Assembly: GCF_028621955.1 (NCBI RefSeq)
Contig: NZ_CP117516.1
Location: 310,001-374,000, forward strand
Direction of reading: 5' to 3'
DNA from: Erythrobacter sp. BLCC-B19
GTDB lineage: Bacteria > Pseudomonadota > Alphaproteobacteria > Sphingomonadales > Sphingomonadaceae
DNA length: 64,000 bases
Shown here: piece by piece, positions 43,907-52,367 of the stretch
Layout: every line of letters begins with the position of its first letter
Numbering within the stretch: the first letter of the stretch is position 1
Made by a program: the position numbers and the translations under genes
The notes under the pieces: model-generated
Database searches by the model: none
The model's input: the letters and a program-made list of their open reading frames with translations, nothing else
What the model was told of the DNA's origin: nothing

Positions 43907-45307
43907 TCAGCCGACCATCTCCTCCAGCTCCTTGCCCTTGGTTTCGGTGATGAACTTGCTCACGAGCACAAAGCTGATCGCGGCGCTGATGGTGTAGAAC
44001 AGGTAGGTCGGCGCAAGACCAAGGCCGCTCGCCATGCCGGGGAAGGTCTGCACCACGGCATAGTTTGCGCCCCACTGCGCAAGCCCCGCCACCGCGAGCG
44101 CCGATCCGCGCATCTGGTTGGGGAACATCTCGCCCAGCATTACCCACATCACCGGCCCCCAACTGAAGTTGAAGAAGATGACGTAGAGATTGGCAGCGAT
44201 CAGCGCGATCCAGCCTGCGCTTTCGCTGAGAACGAGGTTGCCCGCCGCATCGCTGCCTGCACCAGAGAAGGCGTAAGTCATCGCCCCGAGCGTCGCCGCC
44301 ATCCCTGCCGAGCCGATCAGCAGCAGCGGCTTGCGCCCGATCCGGTCGATCAGCAACAGGGCCGCAAACACCGCCGCAATCGAGGCAAGGCCGGAGATGA
44401 TGTTGCGTTCGAGCGCCACCTCCTCCGAAACCCCCGCCAGCCGCCACAGCGTCTCGCCGTAGTAGAAGATCACGTTGATCCCGACGAATTGCTGGAAGGT
44501 CGCAAGCAAGATGCCCGCCCACACGATCGGGCGGAAGATCGTGCCCTTCGCCAGCACATCGGACAGGCGCGGACGGTGGTCGCCCGCGAAGGAATCGCGG
44601 ATTTCGCCGACCTTGCGGTCTGCCTCCTCCGCGCCGAACAGGCGGGTCAGCACCTTGCGCGCTTCGTCCTCGCGGCCCCGGTTGACGAGATAGCGCGGGC
44701 TTTCCGGAATGAAGAGCAAAGCCACCAGAAACACCGCTGCGGGCGCGGCCTGCGCCAGATACATCCAGCGCCAGGCCGGCATCCCGGCCACGTCGCCCAG
44801 CGAATCCCCTGCCGCCTGTGCGAGGAAATAGTTGACGAGAAAGGCCGCCGTCAGCCCGGTGATGATCATCACCTGCTGCACCGTGGTCAGCCTTCCGCGG
44901 ATCTTGGCCGGGGCCACTTCCGAGATGTACAGCGGCGAGAGCACCGAGGCCGCACCCACCGCCATGCCGCCTGCAAAGCGCGCGATCACGAACAGCGTGT
45001 GGCTGTCGGTTTCGCCTTGCACGATCGCACCGACGAGGAACAGCAGCGCTGCGATCACCATCACGCGCTTGCGGCCCAGTGCATCGGCCAGCCGTCCAGC
45101 CAGAAACGCGCCCGCCGCGCAGCCGATCAGCAGCGAGCCGACGGTGAAGCCCAACCCCGCATCATCGAGCGCGAAGGCCTGCTTGAGCCCCGCCTGCGTC
45201 CCGTTAACCGCACCGCTATCATAGCCGAACAGCAATCCGCCAATGGTCGCCACCGCGACGATCGCGGAAATCAGCGCCATGTTGGCGCCGCCCCGTGTGT
45301 TGTCCAA
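43907..45307 (-). CDS. Sugar-porter MFS transporter, probable xylose permease
   Basis: A 466-residue, 12-TM major facilitator of the sugar porter family. Signatures are GGLLFGYDSGAVNGTQAGL in TM1, GRLADALGRKRVM between TM2 and TM3, FAGGMAVGAASVLSPLYISEVAPAKIRGRLTTVQQ, PESPRYLVNRGREDEA at the central loop, FQQFVGINVIFYYGE in TM7, and a C-terminal FITETKGKELEEM. It resembles XylE/GalP-type proton symporters. I chose the TTG at 45307 because AGAGGGATC lies right before it and the promoter at 45360-45388 leaves a sensible leader; ATGs exist in frame at 45346 (too close to the promoter) and 45280. Confidence 0.85.
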   Translation of the reverse strand: MDNTRGGANMALISAIVAVATIGGLLFGYDSGAVNGTQAGLKQAFALDDAGLGFTVGSLLIGCAAGAFLAGRLADALGRKRVMVIAALLFLVGAIVQGETDSHTLFVIARFAGGMAVGAASVLSPLYISEVAPAKIRGRLTTVQQVMIITGLTAAFLVNYFLAQAAGDSLGDVAGMPAWRWMYLAQAAPAAVFLVALLFIPESPRYLVNRGREDEARKVLTRLFGAEEADRKVGEIRDSFAGDHRPRLSDVLAKGTIFRPIVWAGILLATFQQFVGINVIFYYGETLWRLAGVSEEVALERNIISGLASIAAVFAALLLIDRIGRKPLLLIGSAGMAATLGAMTYAFSGAGSDAAGNLVLSESAGWIALIAANLYVIFFNFSWGPVMWVMLGEMFPNQMRGSALAVAGLAQWGANYAVVQTFPGMASGLGLAPTYLFYTISAAISFVLVSKFITETKGKELEEMVG

Positions 45308-45348
45308 GATCCCTCTCCCCGGCTGCGTGGTTGCAACCCGCACCATTT

Positions 45349-45388
45349 ATGGTAGCGCTACCTTTGACCGAAAAACGCGGCTTGGCAA
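45349..45388 (-). promoter_or_regulatory. Operator (site 7) with overlapping leftward promoter for permease-halogenase operon
   Basis: ATGGTAGCGCTACCTT (45349-45364) contains the perfect palindrome GGTAGCGCTACC (45351-45362). On the minus strand TTGCCA (45388-45383), a 17-base spacer and AAAGGT (45365-45360) repeat the layout seen at 18349 and 29360, although this -10 is poor. The same palindrome lies 72 bp before the semialdehyde dehydrogenase ATG and may control both directions. Confidence 0.58.
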
Positions 45389-45433
45389 GCGGCGTTTTCA
45401 CAGTTCGGATTCGCACAGTTCAGGAGAGTGGCA

Positions 45434-46996
45434 ATGTTGACGGGCAGAAACCTTGTGGCGGGCGCATGGCGCGATGGGGCCGCGCATTTCACCGCGGTCG
45501 AGGCGGCGAGCGGGGCGACGCTCGAACCGCCGTTTGCTCAGGCCAGCGGCGAGGACGTCGCGGACGCCTGCGCGGCAGCAGCGGCGGCGCAACCGGTCTA
45601 TGCCGCCCTCCCCCTGTCAGAGCGCGCCGCCTTCCTGCGGCTGATGGCTGACAAGATCGACGCTCTGGGCGACAGCCTGACCCAGCGCGCCATGCTGGAA
45701 AGCGGCTTGCCCGAGGCGCGCCTCAATGGCGAGCGCGGTCGCACCGTGGGCCAGTTGCGCCTGTTCGCCGAAGAGGTCGAGAATGGAGCGTGGCAAGGCC
45801 TCAGGATCGACCACGCGCAACCAGACCGTGCGCCGCTGCCCAAGGCTGACCTCAGGATGCGCAAGATCCCCGTCGGCCCCGTGGCCGTGTTCGGCGCATC
45901 GAACTTCCCGCTGGCCTTCTCGGTCGCTGGCGGGGACACCGCCTCGGCGCTTGCGGCGGGATGCTGTGTGGTGGTCAAGGGCCACCCCGCGCACCCCGGC
46001 ACCTCCGAGCTGGTCGCCGGCGCGATCCTCGAGAGCGTGCGTGAGGCGGGGCTGCCAGACGGCGTGTTCAGCCTGGTGAACGGCACTGACAATGCACTGG
46101 GCGAGGCCTTGGTGAAAGACCCGCGTATCGCCGCGGTCGGCTTTACCGGCTCGCGCGCTGGCGGCCTTGCCCTGATGGGCCATGCCGCCGCGCGCCCGGT
46201 GCCGATCCCGGTCTATGCCGAAATGAGCAGCGTCAATCCGGTGGTGCTGATGCCCACCCGCATGGCGGAAGCCGCCGAGGCGCTCGCGGCGGCCTATGTC
46301 GGCTCGCTGTCGCTGGGCGCCGGGCAGTTCTGCACCAATCCGGGTATTCTCCTGACCGTGAAGAGCGAAGCGACCGAACGCTTCATCGCGAAAGTGGGCG
46401 AGGCGCTCGCTGCGATCCCCGCGCAGACCATGCTGACACAGGGGATCAAGAGCGCCTTTGCCAAGGGCATCAATGCCATCGCCGATCACGGCGCGGCACT
46501 GGTGGGCACCGGGGCCGAGGGGGCGGCCCATTGCGCCCAGGCGCAGGTCTTCGCGGTCAGCGGGGCGGACTTCCGCGCCAACCCGGCATTGGGGCACGAA
46601 GTGTTCGGCCCCTCTTCGATCATCGTCACCTGCGCTGATCTCGAGGAAGTTGCCGCGATCCTTGCCGAGATGGAGGGCCAGCTCACCGCCACCCTCCACA
46701 TGGCGCCCGCAGATTACGAGGCGGCACGCGCGCTGATCCCGATCCTTGAAAACCGTGCCGGACGGATCATTGCCAATGCCTGGCCGACCGGTGTCGAAGT
46801 GACCCACGCGATGGTGCACGGCGGGCCGTTTCCCGCGACCTCGGATGGACGCAGCACATCGGTGGGCACGCTGGCGATCGACCGCTTTTTGCGGCCCGTC
46901 AGCTATCAGGATATGCCCGCTGCGCTGCTGCCCAAGGGGCTCCTCGACGGGCCGAGCAGCGTGCTGCGGCGGGTCGATGGCGCTTGGCACACCTGA
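45434..46996 (+). CDS. Alpha-ketoglutarate semialdehyde dehydrogenase (Weimberg pathway)
   Basis: A 520-residue aldehyde dehydrogenase. The catalytic Cys300 is in SLGAGQFCTNPGIL and the general-base Glu263 in VYAEMSSVNPVVLMP; FGASNFPLAFSVAGGDTASALAAGC forms the cofactor pocket. This set (notably FGASNFPLAFS and AEMSSVNP) is typical of alpha-ketoglutarate semialdehyde/2,5-dioxovalerate dehydrogenases, which make 2-oxoglutarate in the last Weimberg step. AGGAG lies 7 bases before the ATG at 45434; a GTG six bases earlier is less likely. It is divergent from the sugar permease across operator site 7, which ties this distant pathway gene to the regulon. Confidence 0.86.
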   Translation: MLTGRNLVAGAWRDGAAHFTAVEAASGATLEPPFAQASGEDVADACAAAAAAQPVYAALPLSERAAFLRLMADKIDALGDSLTQRAMLESGLPEARLNGERGRTVGQLRLFAEEVENGAWQGLRIDHAQPDRAPLPKADLRMRKIPVGPVAVFGASNFPLAFSVAGGDTASALAAGCCVVVKGHPAHPGTSELVAGAILESVREAGLPDGVFSLVNGTDNALGEALVKDPRIAAVGFTGSRAGGLALMGHAAARPVPIPVYAEMSSVNPVVLMPTRMAEAAEALAAAYVGSLSLGAGQFCTNPGILLTVKSEATERFIAKVGEALAAIPAQTMLTQGIKSAFAKGINAIADHGAALVGTGAEGAAHCAQAQVFAVSGADFRANPALGHEVFGPSSIIVTCADLEEVAAILAEMEGQLTATLHMAPADYEAARALIPILENRAGRIIANAWPTGVEVTHAMVHGGPFPATSDGRSTSVGTLAIDRFLRPVSYQDMPAALLPKGLLDGPSSVLRRVDGAWHT

Positions 46997-47164
46997 GCGC
47001 GACGACCCGTTAGCCACGGGTTGCCCACGACCCGGTGACACCGCACAATGCCTCGCACGCGAATCGTGCGGCCGCAGGGGGCGGGCGCGGCGTACGAGGG
47101 GCTTTGTGGTGAGGCAGCATCCTTGGGTCGGGTTCCGTGTGGCGCAAGTGCTGGGCGGCCGCCC

Positions 47165-49435
47165 ATGAGCGCCTCCGATCATGCGCCGCTGCCGCCGCTG
47201 GTCTTTACAGTCGCGATTACCGGTCATCAGGATATCCCGGCAGGCGATCACCCGGCGCTGATCGCCGCGGTGGACAGCGTGCTGGCTGAGGTCGCCGGCA
47301 CCCTGAAGGATGAGCAGGCCGACAGTCCGCTCGACCAACCGCGGGCCGTATCGCTGCGCTTCGTGTCGGCTCTCGCTCCGGGGGCCGACCAGATTGGCGC
47401 GCGCGCCGCGGTCCTGCCGGAACGCGCGGCGCAAGGGTGGCAGCTCGAAGCGATCCTGCCTTTTGCCATTCCCGTGGCGCAAGCGGCCGCGCGCGCCGCG
47501 CTCGACAAGCGCAATGCGGAACGGCAGGCGGGCAAGCAAACCGAACTCGCGCCCGACGAGATTGCGGGTGCGGTGGCAGGGATCGGTGAGCTGGCTGACA
47601 AAGCCGCGCGCGTGCTCGAACTGGCGGACTGGCAGCCGAGCGGGGTCAAGGTGGCCGACGATGCATGGCAATCGCGCCGCTTCGCCACCATCGGGCAGAT
47701 GCTGGTGCGACGCGCTGATCTGATGATCGCGCTGTGGGACGGGCATCCCCCTCGCGGTCGCGGCGGGACGGCCGATGTCGTCACCGAAGCCTTGCAGAGC
47801 GGCGTGCCGGTGGTGTGGATTGTGCCCCGTGCACAAGGGGCCGTGCGCAGCCTGATGCCCGATCAGTGCCGCGACGCAGGCACCGCGAGCGATGTGGTGC
47901 GCGCCCTGCCCCTGGCGAGCGAGCGCAATGGCGATGAACCTGGCGATGCCGGGCCGGGGCTGGCTGTCGCTCATGCAGCCCGGCAGGTGATGCTGGGCCA
48001 TTCCCCGGCCCGGGCCACTTGCATTGCGCGGTTCCTCGAGGAACGTCCCACCCGGCGCTGGAGCACCAGTGCGGCAGCCCGCATGGGCGAACCGCCGGTG
48101 CCGGGCGACACCTATCGTGCCTATGCGCTCATGCTCTACCTGATGCTGCGCTGGCCGCGCCGGGCGGTTCGGGCCCGATCGGCCGAGCAAGAGGCGGCCG
48201 GTGCCTCGCCCGTCCCGTTGCGGAGCTGGCCACTGCAAATCGCCCGGCGCGACAGGGGCGGTGACCGGGGGCTCGGCATCTGGCGCAGCGTGCTGCTTTA
48301 CCCCTTCGGCTTCGGCATCGCGCGGGACACGCCGGGCACCGCCAATGCCGCGCCGCTGCTCGACCATGCCGAACACGCCGACGCGCTCGCCACCCGGCTG
48401 AGCAACCAGTACCGCTCGGCCTATGTATGGATCTTCATGCTCGCGCCGCTGGCCGTGACCTGCGCGGTGCTTTCCGCCTTTTTGCTGGAGTCTCCGCCGT
48501 GGGCAAAGCCGGCGCTGGTGATGCTTGAGCTCTACCTCGTCGGCACCGCCACCTATACCTATCTCAAGACCCGTGCCGATGATCCGGTCGGCCAGCCTGC
48601 GCGGCGGCGGGGACTTGCGCGGCTGTTCCCCCGATCACAGGACACCCACCAGCGCTGGATGGATGCACGCCTGATCGCCGAGAGCCAGCGCAGCGGGCAA
48701 TTGCTCGCGTGGGTCGGTTTCTCGGGCCGTCGTCCGATCGAGGCGGCACCGGATGACGCGCACACCGCGCATGAGGGGCACCACGGCCCGCGCACAGTAT
48801 GGGCGCCGCATTTTGCCAATGCCATCGCCGCTCTGCCCGAACTCCCCGGCGACGAGGAAGGCGGCAGCCGGCACGCGGCGATCACCCCGCCGCGGATTGC
48901 CGCGCTTGCCCGCGCCGCGCAGGCGGTGATCGACGATCAGCACGTCTATCACGACATCAACCACCAGCGGCTCGAAGCGCTCAATCATCGGCTCGACACC
49001 TTCAGCCTCCGGGCGATCCAGTGGGCCGCCGGTTTCAGTGTCGGGTTCATGGTGCTGTGGGCAGGCTACAAGCTGGGGCTGATTGCAGACCCTTCGCTGC
49101 TTTACACGCTCAAGAATGTGATCGGCTATGTTGCGGCCTTTTCGGGCGCGGTGCTGCCCGCCCTTGCCGCTGCGGCAGCCGGCATCCGCTTCCAGGGCGA
49201 TTTCGAGCGCTTCGCGATGCGATCGAAAGATACCGCGACCGCGCTCAAGGCTCTGTCCCGCCGAGCCCGCCAGATCGAAGCGGTGGCAGAGGGCTGCAAG
49301 CAGCAAGCCTGCGCCGGCCAGCCTCCGCTGTTCGAGCCGCTTCTCGACGTGCTGCTCGATACCCAGGCCGTGCTCGACGAAGACCTCGCCGACTGGCGCT
49401 TTGCCTATGCCGCCCGGCCGATCGTACTGGGATAG
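47165..49435 (+). CDS. SLOG-domain protein with four membrane segments
   Basis: A 756-residue protein I cannot match to a named gene. The N-terminal part (about residues 10-225) looks like a SLOG (SMF/DprA-LOG type) Rossmann-like nucleotide-binding domain. Its motifs are VAITGHQDIPAGDHPALI, VSALAPGADQIGARAAV and, after LMIALWDG, the glycine-rich GRGGTADVVTEALQSGVPVVWI. A variable middle region follows, then two hydrophobic pairs at about residues 420-442/450-469 and 617-638/649-672, with a soluble stretch between them and a C-terminal tail. Such a domain could bind an NAD- or nucleotide-derived ligand and change a membrane assembly. The start at 47165 is preferred over an in-frame upstream ATG with low-quality sequence. 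The RyR-domain gene follows after 75 bp. Confidence 0.7.
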   Translation: MSASDHAPLPPLVFTVAITGHQDIPAGDHPALIAAVDSVLAEVAGTLKDEQADSPLDQPRAVSLRFVSALAPGADQIGARAAVLPERAAQGWQLEAILPFAIPVAQAAARAALDKRNAERQAGKQTELAPDEIAGAVAGIGELADKAARVLELADWQPSGVKVADDAWQSRRFATIGQMLVRRADLMIALWDGHPPRGRGGTADVVTEALQSGVPVVWIVPRAQGAVRSLMPDQCRDAGTASDVVRALPLASERNGDEPGDAGPGLAVAHAARQVMLGHSPARATCIARFLEERPTRRWSTSAAARMGEPPVPGDTYRAYALMLYLMLRWPRRAVRARSAEQEAAGASPVPLRSWPLQIARRDRGGDRGLGIWRSVLLYPFGFGIARDTPGTANAAPLLDHAEHADALATRLSNQYRSAYVWIFMLAPLAVTCAVLSAFLLESPPWAKPALVMLELYLVGTATYTYLKTRADDPVGQPARRRGLARLFPRSQDTHQRWMDARLIAESQRSGQLLAWVGFSGRRPIEAAPDDAHTAHEGHHGPRTVWAPHFANAIAALPELPGDEEGGSRHAAITPPRIAALARAAQAVIDDQHVYHDINHQRLEALNHRLDTFSLRAIQWAAGFSVGFMVLWAGYKLGLIADPSLLYTLKNVIGYVAAFSGAVLPALAAAAAGIRFQGDFERFAMRSKDTATALKALSRRARQIEAVAEGCKQQACAGQPPLFEPLLDVLLDTQAVLDEDLADWRFAYAARPIVLG

Positions 49436-49510
49436 GGCCGATGGGGCCGACGGCGGCGGTGATGGCGATGGATAACCGCGCCGCGATGCATTACCACTGA
49501 AAGCCGAACC

Positions 49511-51214
49511 ATGACGACCGCACCCAACCGCGCTGCTCGCCTTGCCCGCTGGTGCGTCCGCAGCGCCTTTGCACCGCTGCGCTGGCCGCGGCTCGCGCTG
49601 ATGGGCGGGTTGATCCTTGTGACGGCAGTCTGCGCGTGGTGGCACACCGCCGGATTGCACCGCGCAGCCGGCACGCCTTTGACGCTCTGGCAGGCGACCG
49701 ATTACGCCTATGCGCCGTTCCTCTACCTTGTCCCGCAAGGCCTGCTCGCTCAGGTTGACACGCTGACCCTGCCGCAGGCCATCGCGCGGCTGACGGGGCC
49801 GCTGATCCCGCTCATCAGCCTGTTCTGGCTGATGCGCCAGCGGTTGCTGCTGTGGCTGGCGCGCTGGCTGGCAAGGCACCGGGCGCGCGGTCACAGCCTT
49901 GTCATCGGTGCCGACGCAAGCGCCGATGCGCTCGCACGCAATACCAGCATGGCGGGCGCTGTCGTTGTCCTCGTCGACCCGTCGCTCGATGCCGAGGATG
50001 ATGACCGCTGGGCTATGCTTGCTGCAAGCGGCGTGATCGGAATGGCGCCGGAAGATGCCCTTGCCCGCCATGCCGGGGCGCTGGCCGTATGGCAGCCGAG
50101 CGAAGCCGACAACATCGCCGAGGCTATCCGCCTCAGAGCCTCGCCGGTCGCGCTCGACGTCGCCGAGATCAACCTCAGGGTCGAATCCGCCGCGCTCCAG
50201 CACGCGATGTTGCAATCGCCCGACCTGATGCTCGGCGCACGCCAGAGGTTGCGGCCTCACGCGCTGGGGGCCGCCGCAATTCGCGCGGCCCTCGCCGGAC
50301 CGGGACTGGCCGAGCGCGCGTTGGCGCAGCGGCAGAGCCGGGTGACGTTGTGCCTGTGGGGGATGAGCGATGCGCTGGTATGGGCGGCCGAGATCGCGCT
50401 CAGGCAGTTCTGGTCGGCCCGGCTTGGCGCGCCGCGCATCCTGTGGGTGGGAAGCCCGGATGCCGTCACCCTGCCCGAACCGCTCCTCGGCCTCACCTGT
50501 CACGCGGCAGCGGCCTATGGCGCTGGCGCGGACGCCCCTGCTGCGCAGATGATCAGCCCCGAGGCCGCAATTGCCGATACGCAGGTCACCTGCCACCTTG
50601 TCGATTACGGGGAGGCAGACGAGACCGTAGCGCAGGCCTTCGTGCTCGCCGCGGCCTTGCGACAGGCGCACTCGGCGGTGCCGCCGGTGCAGGCGATCCT
50701 CGACACGGCGCGGGCGATCACCCCGCTCTTCGATACCGCCGCGCTCGCCTTTCTCCCGCCGATCACCCCCGGCGTGGGCATCACGCTCGAGGCGCTGTGC
50801 CAGCGCGAGGCTGACCGGGCGGCCGCTGAAATCCACCTCGCCTATGATCGCGAATTCGGCGGCGGCGGCACGGTGCCGGCCAGTGGGCGGTGGCAGGATC
50901 TTCCCGAGACCTACATCGCCGCCAACCGCGCGGCTGCCGATCACCGCGCAATCAAGCTGTGGGATGCCGCCACCAGCGGCCTTGCCGGCGAGGCACTCGT
51001 CGAAGCGCTGGCCGAGGCTGAACACAAGCGCTGGTGTGCCGAGCGGCTGCTGGCCGGCTGGGCGCCTGCCGGTGATGGCCCGCGCGACAATGACCGCCGC
51101 CTCCATCCCGATCTGCGGCCATGGGCCGAACTGGACGAGACCGCGCGCGAAAAGGACCGCGCCGCGGTGGCCTTCGCCTGCGCCGGAGCCAGAGACCGCG
51201 TCAGTCGAACTTAG
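49511..51214 (+). CDS. Two-TM, RCK/TrkA-N-like protein with C-terminal RyR domain
   Basis: A 567-residue membrane protein. There are two hydrophobic helices (about residues 27-45 and 96-118), and between them a segment where a K+ channel would have its pore loop, but no TVGYG-like filter. A Rossmann-like half follows (HSLVIGADASADALARN onward, about 127-160), resembling the TrkA-N/RCK module, with a second such unit near VTLCLWGMSDALVWAAEIAL. The C terminus (about residues 500-553) fits the RyR (ryanodine receptor repeat) domain: LAEAEHKRWCAERLLAGW, then DNDRRLHPDLRPWAELDETAREKDRAAV. RyR domains also occur in bacteria, usually without known role. It overlaps the convergent Sel1 gene by 14 bp. 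Confidence 0.72.
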   Translation: MTTAPNRAARLARWCVRSAFAPLRWPRLALMGGLILVTAVCAWWHTAGLHRAAGTPLTLWQATDYAYAPFLYLVPQGLLAQVDTLTLPQAIARLTGPLIPLISLFWLMRQRLLLWLARWLARHRARGHSLVIGADASADALARNTSMAGAVVVLVDPSLDAEDDDRWAMLAASGVIGMAPEDALARHAGALAVWQPSEADNIAEAIRLRASPVALDVAEINLRVESAALQHAMLQSPDLMLGARQRLRPHALGAAAIRAALAGPGLAERALAQRQSRVTLCLWGMSDALVWAAEIALRQFWSARLGAPRILWVGSPDAVTLPEPLLGLTCHAAAAYGAGADAPAAQMISPEAAIADTQVTCHLVDYGEADETVAQAFVLAAALRQAHSAVPPVQAILDTARAITPLFDTAALAFLPPITPGVGITLEALCQREADRAAAEIHLAYDREFGGGGTVPASGRWQDLPETYIAANRAAADHRAIKLWDAATSGLAGEALVEALAEAEHKRWCAERLLAGWAPAGDGPRDNDRRLHPDLRPWAELDETAREKDRAAVAFACAGARDRVSRT

Positions 51215-52367
51215 CGCTGAGATCGTTCAGGTAACTGTTTTCCGGATCGAGCTGAAGTCCGGCGTCAACCAACCGCTGGGCGCGCACCGGGTCAGGCTCG
51301 ACCCCCTCACGCCCCTCCTGCCAGATCCGCGCCGCATAATAGCAACCAAAAGCGATGCCATTGGACTGGCCAAAGGCACAGCTGCGCTCATACAGTGCGA
51401 CGGCCGAATTGATGTTGCGGCCCACGCCCAGCCCGAATTCATAGGCTTTGGCATATTCGAGGCAGGCGTAGAGCCCGCCCCGGTCGCAGCCAAAGCGGGC
51501 AATGATCGCCGCGCGGGCGAAATCGCGCACCACCACGCCCTGCACGACATCGGGATACTTGAGATGATCGGCCACCGTCCCGCAGGCATCGGGGTAATTG
51601 TTGCTGCACGCCCGCACCATCAGCGCAAAGGCCCACAGATTGTTCTTGGGCGCGCGGCTGCCTTCTCGGAAGGCGTGCGCGAGCGCCGCACACGCCCCGC
51701 CCTCGCCCCGGTCGCACTTGTCGGCATAGGCGAAGTTGAAGCCTGACAGCCCAGAGCGCGGCACTGCACTGCTGGGCGGCGGAACCTTTTGGAAGAACAG
51801 CGGGCGCGTTTCCATTTCGCTGGCGTAAATGCGGGCGATCTTGGAGTTCTTGGTGCCATCGCAATGGCTCAGGAACAGCCGCATATTGTCGAGCGTGACG
51901 GTGAACTGGAGTTGCTGCCATTGCCCTTCACACTGGGCTTCGAGCACTTTCCGATTCTCATCATCAATCTTGATGCTCGCGTTGGCTACGTAGGCCTTCT
52001 GGTGATCGGGACATTCCCTGACAAAGTCACGCAGCGCAGAAACCGTGCCATCCGCCGTGGCCGCATCCCAGAGAGCATCGCAGCGCATCGCAACGGCCTG
52101 CACCAGGGCATCGTCGGCTTTGTTGTGCTCACTGCATTCGAAATAGAAGCTGGTCAGGGTCGTTATACTGGCGTCCTGCCGCGTGTCGCTCCACATCCGG
52201 TCACACCGGCTGGGCGGCCTTTCCTGGCGCGGTTTAGTCGCTGGGGATTTCTTCGGGGCGAGGGTGGAACAGGTTTTGGTGTTCTCGCAGTCCTCGGCCT
52301 GTGCCGAAGCCTGGGAAGGGGCCATCGCGGCCAGAACCGCCGCAAGGACAAGGATCAGGAAGCGCAT
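51201..52367 (-). CDS. Secreted Sel1-repeat, cysteine-rich protein
   Basis: A 388-residue exported protein (signal peptide MRFLILVLAAVLAAMAPSQASA). The mature N-terminal part is rich in Cys and has three related units with a spaced C...W/L...F...C pattern (RCDRMWSDTRQ..., RCDALWDAATA..., QCEGQWQQLQF...), each about 50 residues. The C-terminal half carries Sel1/TPR-like helical repeats (GACAALAHAFREGS, ACLEYAKAYEFGLGVGRNINSAVALYERSC, YYAARIWQEGREGVEPDPVRAQRLVDAGL). It is probably a periplasmic protein-interaction scaffold with disulfides. It overlaps the TIR gene by 13 bp, so it is very likely co-translated with it. No direct homologue is recognised. Confidence 0.7.
   Translation of the reverse strand: MRFLILVLAAVLAAMAPSQASAQAEDCENTKTCSTLAPKKSPATKPRQERPPSRCDRMWSDTRQDASITTLTSFYFECSEHNKADDALVQAVAMRCDALWDAATADGTVSALRDFVRECPDHQKAYVANASIKIDDENRKVLEAQCEGQWQQLQFTVTLDNMRLFLSHCDGTKNSKIARIYASEMETRPLFFQKVPPPSSAVPRSGLSGFNFAYADKCDRGEGGACAALAHAFREGSRAPKNNLWAFALMVRACSNNYPDACGTVADHLKYPDVVQGVVVRDFARAAIIARFGCDRGGLYACLEYAKAYEFGLGVGRNINSAVALYERSCAFGQSNGIAFGCYYAARIWQEGREGVEPDPVRAQRLVDAGLQLDPENSYLNDLSAKFD

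Noticed and set aside
45281..45346. Upstream ATG at 45346 as start of the sugar permease
   Set aside because: It would lie only a few bases from the predicted transcription start and beside the operator; the TTG at 45307 has AGAGGGATC directly before it and suits the family N terminus.
47048..47164. Upstream start at 47048 for the SLOG protein
   Set aside because: The extra 39 residues are Arg/Gly/Ala-rich and unlike a folded domain, and the SLOG strand begins shortly after Met at 47165. Not fully excluded.
49441..49500. 19-codon open frame between the SLOG and RyR genes
   Set aside because: It has an ATG and a stop in the right direction, but it is too short, has no clear ribosome site and no recognisable features. 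A leader peptide cannot be excluded.
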